From positions 3,348,001-3,412,000 of the forward strand of contig BQOK01000001.1 of NCBI GenBank assembly GCA_022835495.1: a stretch of DNA of 64,000 bases, read 5' to 3'. The first letter of the stretch is position 1, and each line of letters begins with the position of its first letter. The DNA is from Oscillospiraceae bacterium. GTDB lineage: Bacteria; Bacillota; Clostridia; Oscillospirales; Ruminococcaceae. Below, one piece after another: positions 8,655 through 15,659 of this stretch. Under the pieces are notes generated by a model. It searched no databases. It was not told the origin of the DNA and saw nothing but the letters and a program-made list of their open reading frames with translations. Made by a program: the position numbers and the translations under genes.

Positions 8655-8663
8655 ATTTGTCAA
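8635..8663 (-). promoter_or_regulatory. Consensus sigma-A promoter of the padR operon
   Basis: On the minus strand TTGACA (8663-8658), exactly 17 nt, TATAAT (8640-8635). Both hexamers match the consensus perfectly. Transcription should start near 8628. Confidence 0.9.
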
Positions 8664-8673
8664 TACCATATTG

Positions 8674-8717
8674 CAAAAAATAAAAGGTATTTCGCTCATT
8701 AGAACGAAATACCTTTT
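8674..8717 (-). terminator. Intrinsic terminator of the ppi-gtrA operon
   Basis: 13-bp inverted repeat (8682-8694 with 8705-8717), 10-nt loop, followed on the minus strand by ATTTTTTG. It lies 40 bases after the GtrA stop. Confidence 0.8.
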
Positions 8718-8756
8718 GCAAATGCTTCAGTTTCGGCCAAAAATGTGCCTGGCAGC

Positions 8757-9200
8757 CTACTTTTTCTTGATGAAGATGATCTTTTTGGAAAAAACGTAGT
8801 TGAACACGATCACCAAAACGTTCGAGAACACCTTCACGCCCAAAAACCACAGCCCCAGCCACGCGGCGGGCAGCAGCGCCGGGCCGATCACATCGGCCCC
8901 CAGCCACATCACCGCCACGTCCATCACCATGGTGCCCAGGCGGCAGGCAATGAACGAGCCGAATTCCCGCAGCGCGTCGGCGCCCCTGCTGCGGCTTTTG
9001 AACACCCACAGCCGGTTGGTGGTGTAGGCGAACAAAATGCAGATCACGTTGTCCAGCACCGTGTTCAGGGTGGTGGGCATGCCGAAGCTGCGGAACACCA
9101 TGGCAAGCACAATGTTCAAAAGGGTGGCAAGCCCGCCGAAGATCAGGTAGGTGAGCTGCTCATAGTATTTGGCCCACAGCTGTTTCAGCCGCTCCGTCAT
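8757..9200 (-). CDS. GtrA-family membrane protein
   Basis: A 147-residue protein with four TM helices, matching GtrA-like flippase components that move lipid-linked sugars across the membrane. It includes the conserved IFAYTTNRLWVFKSRS segment in the middle and ends in a basic tail (KKIIFIKKK). It overlaps the cyclophilin gene by four bases (ATGA), so translation is coupled. A GtrB-like GT2 glycosyltransferase is encoded far away at 37951-38895 and might be its functional partner; that link is speculative. Confidence 0.85.
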   Translation of the reverse strand: MTERLKQLWAKYYEQLTYLIFGGLATLLNIVLAMVFRSFGMPTTLNTVLDNVICILFAYTTNRLWVFKSRSRGADALREFGSFIACRLGTMVMDVAVMWLGADVIGPALLPAAWLGLWFLGVKVFSNVLVIVFNYVFSKKIIFIKKK

Positions 9201-9673
9201 TCTTCCACGACCCGCATGGTTTCAATGACCACCGGCTGCTGGGGCTTGTCGCCGTAGCCGGTGGCCACGGCCGCGATCTCGTCCACCACGTCCATCCCGT
9301 TCACCACCCGGCCAAACGCGGCGTAGCTGCCGTCCAGGTGCGGCGCGTCGGCGTGCATAATGAAGAACTGGCTGCCGGCCGAGTTGGGGTCCATGGCCCG
9401 CGCCATGCTGATCACGCCGCGGCTGTGGCGGATGGGGTTCTCCCAGCCGTTTTTCTGGAACTCGCCCTTGATGTGCCAGCCCGGGCCGCCCATGCCGGTG
9501 CCGTCCGGGCAGCCGCCCTGGATCATGAACCCGGGGATGATGCGGTGGAAGGTCAGGCCGTCGTAAAAGCCCTCGTTCACCAGCTTCAAAAAGTTCTCCA
9601 CAGTCAGGGGCGCGGCCGCTGCGTCCAGCTCCAGATCAATGACCCCGCCGTTTTCCATGGTGATGCGTACCAT
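9197..9673 (-). CDS. Peptidyl-prolyl cis-trans isomerase (cyclophilin type)
   Basis: Catalyses cis-trans isomerisation of peptidyl-proline bonds during folding. The 158-residue protein is a single cyclophilin domain with the family landmarks FHRIIPGFMIQGG, the active-site region SMARAMDPNSAGSQFFI, and HLDGSYAAFGRVVNGMDVVD. There is no signal peptide, so it is cytoplasmic. It is the first gene of a two-gene operon with gtrA and has an AGAAATG-like weak Shine-Dalgarno (GGAGAAATGAT). Confidence 0.95.
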   Translation of the reverse strand: MVRITMENGGVIDLELDAAAAPLTVENFLKLVNEGFYDGLTFHRIIPGFMIQGGCPDGTGMGGPGWHIKGEFQKNGWENPIRHSRGVISMARAMDPNSAGSQFFIMHADAPHLDGSYAAFGRVVNGMDVVDEIAAVATGYGDKPQQPVVIETMRVVEE

Positions 9674-10060
9674 ATCATTTCTCCATTCCCGCGCGCGGCC
9701 CCAGCGGCGGCGCGCGCTGTTTTTAATATTGTGAAAGTATTATAGCACAGCCCGCTGCAAAAATCCAACCACAAAGGGCACACCCCTCTATCATGAACAG
9801 GCGCAAGCCTTCTGTGCATTGAATGCTGTTTTTTTCGTGAACAAATGAATCCTGTGCGCAGCTTTGCCCGATGAAATTTACTATAATAAATGGTATCGCC
9901 ACAGAAACGGCCTCATTCAATCTTTCCATTCCTTAATCCAAAGAAAACGTTTTTATTCCTGCTATTCCGTGCAATTTAACATTTTTAATCCCCCCCTTAT
10001 ATCAAAGAAATTCTTTATCATATAAACTAAGATTTAAATGAAAGTTGCAGGGTTTTTATT
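9674..10060. other. AT-rich intergenic region between divergent genes
   Basis: 387 bases without a convincing gene. It contains the cyclophilin promoter (9739-9768) and a GC-rich leader hairpin near 9690-9718. The remainder to 10060 is AT-rich with no Shine-Dalgarno-preceded frame. A short minus-strand frame at 9723-9929 lacks a ribosome site and resembles no family. Confidence 0.6.
9739..9768 (-). promoter_or_regulatory. Promoter of the cyclophilin-gtrA operon
   Basis: Minus strand TTGGAT (9768-9763), 18 nt, TATAAT (9744-9739), with a TGC extended -10. It is about 65 bases upstream of the cyclophilin start. Confidence 0.7.
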
Positions 10061-10243
10061 ATGTCTGAACTAAAAATCTCTCCCAAAACAGAAGCCGTGA
10101 CCTTTTCCGTACGCATTGATCTATCCATCCTGCAATATTACGAGAAACTGGCCCAAAGGACCAACCGCAGCCGCAACGAACTTCTCGGTCTGGCTTTGGA
10201 TTATGCGAAAGACAAATTCGTCATTGAACCACCTGAAACTTAA
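10061..10243 (+). CDS. Small ribbon-helix-helix-like protein
   Basis: A 60-residue protein. Residues 12-20 (AVTFSVRID) look like the antiparallel DNA-contacting strand, followed by two helices (about 22-33, and 38-52 after RTNRSRNELLG) as in Arc/CopG/MetJ proteins. The S-R-N/S-E-L pattern is typical of that fold. The Shine-Dalgarno is weak (GCAGGG). No toxin gene sits next to it, and a strong terminator follows at once, so it is monocistronic. DNA binding is inferred from the pattern only. Confidence 0.65.
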   Translation: MSELKISPKTEAVTFSVRIDLSILQYYEKLAQRTNRSRNELLGLALDYAKDKFVIEPPET

Positions 10244-10247
10244 AAGC

Positions 10248-10289
10248 GCCTGTCTGTGGAAAACATGTTTTCCACAGACAGGCACTTTT
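10248..10289. terminator. Bidirectional terminator, perfect 36-nt palindrome
   Basis: 10248-10283 is a perfect palindrome centred on CATG, flanked by AAAAGC on one side and ACTTTTG on the other. It separates the small RHH-like gene from the convergent FAD oxidoreductase. Confidence 0.85.
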
Positions 10290-10368
10290 GTGTTGAATCC
10301 TGATACGTTTCCCTCATGGTGCATCCTGTGGGGAAAGCAAGGCGTGCGGCCCTCTTTTATTTTATAGT

Positions 10369-11772
10369 TCAGCGGTTTTCCCACTGCATGATCTTCTGCC
10401 CCATCAGCACGCCCATCACGCTGGACATCATCAGCCCCCTCGTCCACCCGGAGGAATCTCCCAGGCAGTGCAGGCCGCGGATGTTGGTCACCAGGTCCGC
10501 GTCCATGCGGATGCGGTTCGAGTAAAATTTCAGCTCCGGGCTGTACAGCAGGGTTTCGCCGCTGGCAAAGCCCGGCACCACCTGGTCCAGCATCTGGATG
10601 AACTCCACAATGTTGGTCATGGCCCGGTAGGGCATGGCGGCGGTGATGTCGCCCGCCACCGCGTCCACCAGCGTGGGCTTCACGTTGGACTGGCTCAGCT
10701 CCTTGGCCCAGGTGCGCTTGCCGTCCAGAATATCCCCGTAGCGCTGCACCATAATGTGCCCCGCGCCCAGCATGTTGGTCAACTCGCCCACCTTTTGGGC
10801 GTACTCGATGGGCTGGTTGAAGGGCTCGGTAAAGTTGTGGCTGCACAAAATGGCAAGGTTTGTGTTGGGGCTCTTCTTTTCCTTATACGAGTGGCCGTTC
10901 ACCACCGCCAGGTCGTTGTCGTAGTTCTCCTGGCTCACAAAGCCGCCCGGGTTCTGGCAGAAGGTGCGCACCTTGTTTTTAAAGGGCTTGGGGTAGCCGA
11001 TGAGCTTCGACTCATACAGCACCTTGTTCACCTTTTCCATCACCTCGTTGCGCACCTCCACCCGCACGCCGATGTCCACCGTGCCGGGCTTGTGGGCGAT
11101 GCCGTGCTCCGCACAGATGTTCTCCAGCCAGTCCGCGCCGCGGCGGCCGGTGGCGATCACCGTGCGCTTTGCCCGCACCTCGCGCTCCGCGCCCCCGTTC
11201 TCCCGCACCCGCACCCCCAGGCACTGGTCGCCCTCCAAAAGGATGTTGGTGCACTCGGTGCCGAACAGCATTTCCACCCCGTGATCGGTCAGGTAGTTCT
11301 GAATGGCCAGATACAGCCCCTGGGCCTTCTCGGTGCCCAAGTGGCGGATGGGGCAGTCCACCAGCTTCAGCCCCGCCTGGATGGCGTTCTTGCGGATCTC
11401 CTTGATCTCCTCGCCGTCGTACACCCCCTCCACGTGGGGGTCCGCGCCGAATTCCAGGTAGATACCGTCGGTGTAGTCCATCAATTCCTGGGCAAACTGT
11501 TCGCCGATCAGGCTGGGCAGATCGCCCCCCACCTCATAGCACAGGCTCAGCTTGCCGTCTGAAAAGGCGCCCGCGCCCGAAAAGCCCGTGGTAATGTGGC
11601 AGTAGGGCTTGCAGTTCATGCAGCGGCCGGTCTCGGCCTTGGGGCAGTGGCGCTTTTCCACCGGGCGGCCCTTCTCCACGATCAGCATTTTTTGCTTTGA
11701 ACCCTTGCGCAGCAGCTCCAGCGCGGTAAAAATGCCGGCCGGGCCGGCGCCCACGATCACCAGATCATACAT
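10369..11772 (-). CDS. FAD-dependent oxidoreductase (COG2509-like)
   Basis: A 467-residue flavoprotein. The dinucleotide fold is at the N-terminus (VIVGAGPAGIFTALELLRKG), and the substrate half includes VRVEVRNEVMEKVNK and the C-terminal GLHCLGDSSGWTRGLMMSS, the second FAD-contact motif. A Cys-rich patch near 55-75 (HCPKAETGRCMNCKPYC) is typical of the uncharacterised COG2509 dehydrogenases. The ATG at 11772 with AGGAGGG about 10 bases upstream is chosen over a 15-codon longer frame. The substrate is unknown. Transcription from its promoter must pass a leader terminator (11815-11851). Confidence 0.88.
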   Translation of the reverse strand: MYDLVIVGAGPAGIFTALELLRKGSKQKMLIVEKGRPVEKRHCPKAETGRCMNCKPYCHITTGFSGAGAFSDGKLSLCYEVGGDLPSLIGEQFAQELMDYTDGIYLEFGADPHVEGVYDGEEIKEIRKNAIQAGLKLVDCPIRHLGTEKAQGLYLAIQNYLTDHGVEMLFGTECTNILLEGDQCLGVRVRENGGAEREVRAKRTVIATGRRGADWLENICAEHGIAHKPGTVDIGVRVEVRNEVMEKVNKVLYESKLIGYPKPFKNKVRTFCQNPGGFVSQENYDNDLAVVNGHSYKEKKSPNTNLAILCSHNFTEPFNQPIEYAQKVGELTNMLGAGHIMVQRYGDILDGKRTWAKELSQSNVKPTLVDAVAGDITAAMPYRAMTNIVEFIQMLDQVVPGFASGETLLYSPELKFYSNRIRMDADLVTNIRGLHCLGDSSGWTRGLMMSSVMGVLMGQKIMQWENR

Positions 11773-11814
11773 GTTCAAAAAGCCCTCCTGTGAACAAAAT
11801 TGTGGTTGTGACCG

Positions 11815-11851
11815 CAAAAAAGCCAGCCGCCCGCGGACGCCGGCAGCTGGC
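11815..11851 (-). terminator. Leader terminator/attenuator before the FAD oxidoreductase
   Basis: On the minus strand GCCAGC-x-GCC pairs with GGC-x-GCTGGC (11851-11842 with 11831-11822), followed by seven T (11821-11815). It lies between the promoter (11887-11915) and the start at 11772. It may also stop read-through from the cytidylate-kinase-like operon. Confidence 0.65.
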
Positions 11852-11886
11852 CTAAAATGCTTGTTTGCAATGCCTTATCCCTTTTA

Positions 11887-11915
11887 TTATTAGCACAAAG
11901 TCATACTATTGTCAA
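11887..11915 (-). promoter_or_regulatory. Sigma-A promoter of the FAD oxidoreductase
   Basis: TTGACA (11915-11910), 17 nt, TAATAA (11892-11887) on the minus strand, starting 21 bases after the stop of the preceding gene. Confidence 0.8.
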
Positions 11916-11935
11916 GAGATAACGCGGCTTTTCTT

Positions 11936-12529
11936 TTATTTTCTTCCGGTCGCCTGCAAAATCAGCCCCGCGCACAGCTCCGGCCCCAGCTCTGCGTTCA
12001 GGCACAGGTCGTAGTGCTCGGCGGCGCCCCACCGGTATTCGGTGTAATAGTTGTAGTAGCCCGCGCGGCGTTTGTCCTCCTTTTCGATCAGCGCTTCCAG
12101 GGCGCGGTCGTCCAGGTCTGCGGGCAGCTGCTTTTGTGCAAGGCCCCACTTTCTCCGGTAGTCGGCGGGCGCGTGCAAAAACACGCTCAGCAGGCGCTCG
12201 TCGTCCCGCAGCACATAGTCCGCGCACCGGCCCACAATCACGCAGGGCCCCTTTTCCGCCAGCGACTGGATCACCTTGCTCTGGATGATATACACCTGGT
12301 CGCTCAGGGGCAGGTCGGCCCCCATGGTGTAAAGGCCGTACAAAAGGCTGCCGGTGCGGCGCTTTTCGCTGGCGGCCACCGCCTCCTCCGAAAGGCCGCT
12401 CTCCTTGGCGGCAAGGGTGATCAGCTCCTTGTCGTAAAAAGGCACTCCCAGCGTCTCGGCCACCTGGCGGGCGATGCCGATGCCCCCGGTGCAGTATTCG
12501 CGGCTCAGTGCAATGATGGTGCGTTCCAT
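11936..12529 (-). CDS. Cytidylate kinase-like family protein
   Basis: A 197-residue P-loop-kinase relative. The N-terminus (IIALSREYCTGGIGIARQVAETLGVPFYDKELI) matches cytidylate-kinase-like proteins, in which the P-loop is modified to GxxGIxIAxxVA and D-K-E-L-I follows. The lid-like region with paired Arg/Lys and EKEDKRRAGYYNYYT is also conserved. True Cmk is usually about 220 residues with a classical GPxGxGKS loop; that loop is absent here, so nucleotide substrate and activity are open. It follows the C39-like gene by 38 bases and is probably co-transcribed. Confidence 0.8.
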   Translation of the reverse strand: MERTIIALSREYCTGGIGIARQVAETLGVPFYDKELITLAAKESGLSEEAVAASEKRRTGSLLYGLYTMGADLPLSDQVYIIQSKVIQSLAEKGPCVIVGRCADYVLRDDERLLSVFLHAPADYRRKWGLAQKQLPADLDDRALEALIEKEDKRRAGYYNYYTEYRWGAAEHYDLCLNAELGPELCAGLILQATGRK

Positions 12530-12567
12530 GGTATGACCCCCTTCTTTTTCCGGCCCGGCGGGCCGGT

Positions 12568-13914
12568 TTATCCGGATGTGTTCACCTCGCCCACCAGCGT
12601 GCAGCCGCTGGGCCAGATGGCGTAAACCGTAATCTTTTTGCTTTCGCCCAGCAATTCCGGCGGCAGGTGCACGCCGCCGTCGGCCGCCGCCTGCACGTAG
12701 CAAAAATGCTTGTGGGCAGTGGTGGCGTGGGCCGTGCCGTCCTGCACCGCGCAGGCAATCGTGCCTGCAAACTCTGCAGGCAGGGGCTGGTCCTCGCCCC
12801 CTTCGGCCTGGAACATGTAAGCGCCCACCTGGGGCAGCGGCCGCAGCGCGGCGTGGCGGCGGCCGGGGCTGCCTGCGCCCTGCCCCTTGTGCCTGCCCCG
12901 CACCAGCAGGGCCCGGCCGCTGTATGCCTTCCAAAGATCGTCGGCCTTATAGCGGTGCTCGGCCTCCCGGTCGCTGGGCGCCAGGCTGTCGTTTACCAGG
13001 GCGAACGCCGTGTCGCCCGCCAGCTCGAACCCGCGCAGCGCCATCAGCTGGTTTTCGCCGTTTGCAAACGCGCCGGGCAGCAGGGGCAGGCCGGTGGCCT
13101 GCGCGTCCTCGGGCGTGGCGGCGTAGTGCACCTCCAGCGCCACCGACTCGCCCAGCTTCACATGGTTCCACACCGCCGCCGGGTCCAGGTACGCAAGGTA
13201 CGCCTCGTAACCGTAGGCGCCTGCCAGGGCCGCGGCGAAGGCGTGGTTGTGGCAGCCGGGGCCGCCGTGGTCGAACATGGCGTGGGCCAGTTCCTCGGGC
13301 AGCGCGTCCTGCCCCCAGCGGTTCACAAGGCTCGCCAGCGCGGCGGCCGCGCTCATGCCCTGGCGCAGCGCCGGGTCCCGCACCTGCTGGCTGTAGGCGG
13401 GCAGCCGCAGCAGGCGGCCATAGGGCGCGGCGGGCTCCTGGGTCCACTCCGCCGGGCGCACGCTGGCCGCCAGCAGCCGCACGCTGGGGCTCTGGCGCTC
13501 GTCGTCGGTATAAAGGTAAATGCGCAGCTGCGCCTGGATCGCGCGCCCCTGGGGGATATGCACCGTGTCGCCCTGCAGATAGGCCGGGGCTGCGGGCGGT
13601 TGGCAGGCGCTGGCCCGCGAAAGGTACGGGCTCCACTTGCCAAAGCTCATCCAGCCGCTCCATGCGCCGTCCACCAGCACCCGGGCCTGCGCCTCCACCA
13701 CCGTGCCCTGCGGGGTTTCGGCGTTCCAGCTCATGGCCAGTTCTGTAAACGGCGGAAAAGCGATCACCGGCGAGGTGTAGCACCCATACAGCACATAGCG
13801 GCCCGCCGTCTGTTCCAGGCACACCGCATTTTCAGCCAGGGCCACGTTGTCCAGTTCCCCCCGGGTGAACGCCTCGGTGCCGGCCAGGATATAACCATTT
13901 TTTGCGTTCTGCAT
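12568..13914 (-). CDS. Peptidase C39-like family protein, catalytic Cys apparently lost
   Basis: A 448-residue protein without signal peptide. Residues 1-160 form a beta-rich N-terminal domain. Residues about 175-300 resemble the C39-like papain fold: LPAYSQQV, a helix at the usual nucleophile site, then the ELAHAMFD and NHAFAAALAGAYGYEAYL segments. Where relatives have WCSPTS, this protein reads QGMSAA, so the nucleophile Cys is not seen. A C-terminal beta domain follows (about 365-448). It is probably an inactive or diverged member. It has its own promoter and leads the kinase-like gene. Confidence 0.72.
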   Translation of the reverse strand: MQNAKNGYILAGTEAFTRGELDNVALAENAVCLEQTAGRYVLYGCYTSPVIAFPPFTELAMSWNAETPQGTVVEAQARVLVDGAWSGWMSFGKWSPYLSRASACQPPAAPAYLQGDTVHIPQGRAIQAQLRIYLYTDDERQSPSVRLLAASVRPAEWTQEPAAPYGRLLRLPAYSQQVRDPALRQGMSAAAALASLVNRWGQDALPEELAHAMFDHGGPGCHNHAFAAALAGAYGYEAYLAYLDPAAVWNHVKLGESVALEVHYAATPEDAQATGLPLLPGAFANGENQLMALRGFELAGDTAFALVNDSLAPSDREAEHRYKADDLWKAYSGRALLVRGRHKGQGAGSPGRRHAALRPLPQVGAYMFQAEGGEDQPLPAEFAGTIACAVQDGTAHATTAHKHFCYVQAAADGGVHLPPELLGESKKITVYAIWPSGCTLVGEVNTSG

Positions 13915-13967
13915 CTTCGCTCCGTCCCAAATTTGCGGGCGGCGGCATGCCGCCCTTTCTTATCTTT

Positions 13968-13996
13968 ATGGTATCCCACGCGGCGGCCCATGTCAA
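13968..13996 (-). promoter_or_regulatory. Promoter of the C39-like/cytidylate-kinase-like operon
   Basis: Minus strand TTGACA (13996-13991), 17 nt, TACCAT (13973-13968). Confidence 0.7.
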
Positions 13997-14124
13997 GAAA
14001 AAGCCGCCGCATCCCCGGGCCCGGCAAGGCGGTTTCGCGGGGCGGCGCGCCCTCCGCGCTTTTTGCAAAAAGCGCTTTTTGTCCGGTCCCGGGGCTGGTT
14101 TTGGCGAAAAAGCGTCTTTGTCAC

Positions 14125-14153
14125 TTGCTTCTTTTTCGCTGGGCGGTTATAGT
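14125..14153 (+). promoter_or_regulatory. Promoter of trkA-trkH
   Basis: TTGCTT (14125-14130), 17 nt, TATAGT (14148-14153), 105 bases upstream of the trkA start. Confidence 0.7.
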
Positions 14154-14258
14154 ATAGGTAAGTGCGCGGCGCAGGTCCCTTGGGGCGGCGGGGCGCGCTG
14201 TGTTTTGTGCGGGCCGCGGGGCCCGTTTTCCCATCACAAAGAACAGGGAGTGCCAGGC

Positions 14259-15617
14259 ATGAAGATCATTATCGCCGGCGACGGCAAGGTGGGCATCGCC
14301 CTCACCCGGCAGCTGCTGCACGAGGGCCACGACGTGACCATCGTCGATTCCAACCCCCACGTATTGCAGGCCAACATGTACCTCGACGACGTAATGGCGG
14401 TGCAGGGCAACGCGGCCACCCTGGAAGCGCTGCGGCAGGCCAAGGTGAACGAGGCCGAGCTGCTGATCGCCGCCACCAGCGCCGACGAGATCAATCTGCT
14501 GTGCTGCCTTACAGCCAAAAAGCTGAACCCCCGCATCCACACCATCGCTCGGGTGCGCAACCCCGAATATTCCGAGCAGCTGTACGTCATGCGCGAGGAA
14601 CTGGGCCTTTCGCTCACCATCAACCCGGAGCTTTCGGCCGCGCGCGAGATCTTTCACCTGCTGCAATTTCCCAGCTTCATCCGGCGCGACGGCTTTGCCA
14701 AGGGCCGGGTCGAGATCGTGGGCCTGCGCATCGACGAGGGCAGCCGCCTGGACGGCGTTCCCCTGCACCAGCTCTACCAGATCGCCCAGGTCAAGGTGCT
14801 GGTGTGCGCGGTGCTGCGCGAGGGCGAGGTCACCATCCCGGACGGCAGCTTTGTGCTGCGCCGGGGCGACCGCATCTTTGTCACCGCCCGGGCGGTGAAC
14901 CTGGCCCAGCTCATCAAAAATCTGGGCATCACAAAGCAAAAGATCCGCCAGGTCATGCTGGTGGGCGGCGGCCGGGTGAGCTATTACCTGGCCCAGCGCC
15001 TTCTGGACGCCCGTGTTTCGGTCAAAATCGTGGAGCAGGACCGCGCCCGCGCCCGCCTTCTGGCCGACCAGCTGCCCGGCGCCTCGGTGGTCTGGGGCGA
15101 TGGCTCCAGCCAGGCCCTGCTGGCCAGCGAGGGTCTGGCCCAGACCGACGCCCTCGTCACCCTCACCGGCATGGACGAAGAAAACATCGTCATCAGCATG
15201 TACGGTCACGCCCAGGGCGTGCGCAAGGTGGTCACCAAGGTCAACCGGCTGGAATATGGCCACATGTTCATGGACATGGGCGTGGGCAGCGTGGTCAGCC
15301 CCAAAGAACTGTGCAGCGCCCTCATCACAAGGTATGTGCGCGCTATGCAGAATAAGACCGGCAGCATCCTGGCGCTGCACCACATTGCCGAGGGTGCGGC
15401 CGAAGCCCTGGAATTCCGGGTGGACGACACGGTCCTTCACCGGGGCGTGCCCCTGAAGGATGTGCCCGTTAAGCCGGGTGTGCTGATCTCCTGCATCACC
15501 CGCGGCCCCGACACCATCATCCCGGACGGCGCTTCCCATTACGAAACCGGCGATACCGCCATCGTGGTAACGACCCGCCAAAGCCAGTTCCGGCGCATGA
15601 ACGATATCTTTGCGTGA
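14259..15617 (+). CDS. trkA: Trk potassium uptake regulatory subunit TrkA
   Basis: Cytoplasmic NAD(H)/ATP-binding gating subunit of the Trk K+ channel, 452 residues. It has two tandem RCK modules: Rossmann fold 1 at about 1-135 (AGDGKVGIALTRQLL), TrkA_C 1 at about 140-225, Rossmann fold 2 at about 230-365 (VGGGRVSYYLAQRLL) and TrkA_C 2 to the end. An AGGGAG ribosome site is about 8 bases before the ATG. The membrane subunit gene trkH follows 42 bases downstream in the same operon. Confidence 0.95.
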   Translation: MKIIIAGDGKVGIALTRQLLHEGHDVTIVDSNPHVLQANMYLDDVMAVQGNAATLEALRQAKVNEAELLIAATSADEINLLCCLTAKKLNPRIHTIARVRNPEYSEQLYVMREELGLSLTINPELSAAREIFHLLQFPSFIRRDGFAKGRVEIVGLRIDEGSRLDGVPLHQLYQIAQVKVLVCAVLREGEVTIPDGSFVLRRGDRIFVTARAVNLAQLIKNLGITKQKIRQVMLVGGGRVSYYLAQRLLDARVSVKIVEQDRARARLLADQLPGASVVWGDGSSQALLASEGLAQTDALVTLTGMDEENIVISMYGHAQGVRKVVTKVNRLEYGHMFMDMGVGSVVSPKELCSALITRYVRAMQNKTGSILALHHIAEGAAEALEFRVDDTVLHRGVPLKDVPVKPGVLISCITRGPDTIIPDGASHYETGDTAIVVTTRQSQFRRMNDIFA

Positions 15618-15659
15618 ACACGCCCGCCTGGAAGGCGGGGCAAAAAAGGAGTTGCGGCC

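Larger units (their letters stand above)
13915..14258. other. Divergent regulatory region, C39-like gene versus trkA
   Basis: 344 non-coding bases. It contains the promoter for the C39-like gene (13968-13996), a GGGCGGCATGCCGCC leader hairpin (about 13936-13956) and the trkA promoter (14125-14153). I see no gene in it. Confidence 0.7.

Noticed and set aside
9723-9929. 68-codon minus-strand frame upstream of the cyclophilin
   Set aside because: It overlaps the cyclophilin promoter, has no ribosome site and no recognisable domain.
10061-10243. Toxin-antitoxin module
   Set aside because: Only an RHH-like gene is present; no adjacent toxin frame with a ribosome site exists.
11822-11886. preQ1 or fluoride riboswitch before the FAD oxidoreductase
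   Set aside because: The short leader does not show the conserved bases of either class that I could match; only the terminator is clear.
15618-15659. GC hairpin between trkA and trkH as terminator
   Set aside because: The stem is short and followed by an A-run, not T; trkH needs co-transcription.
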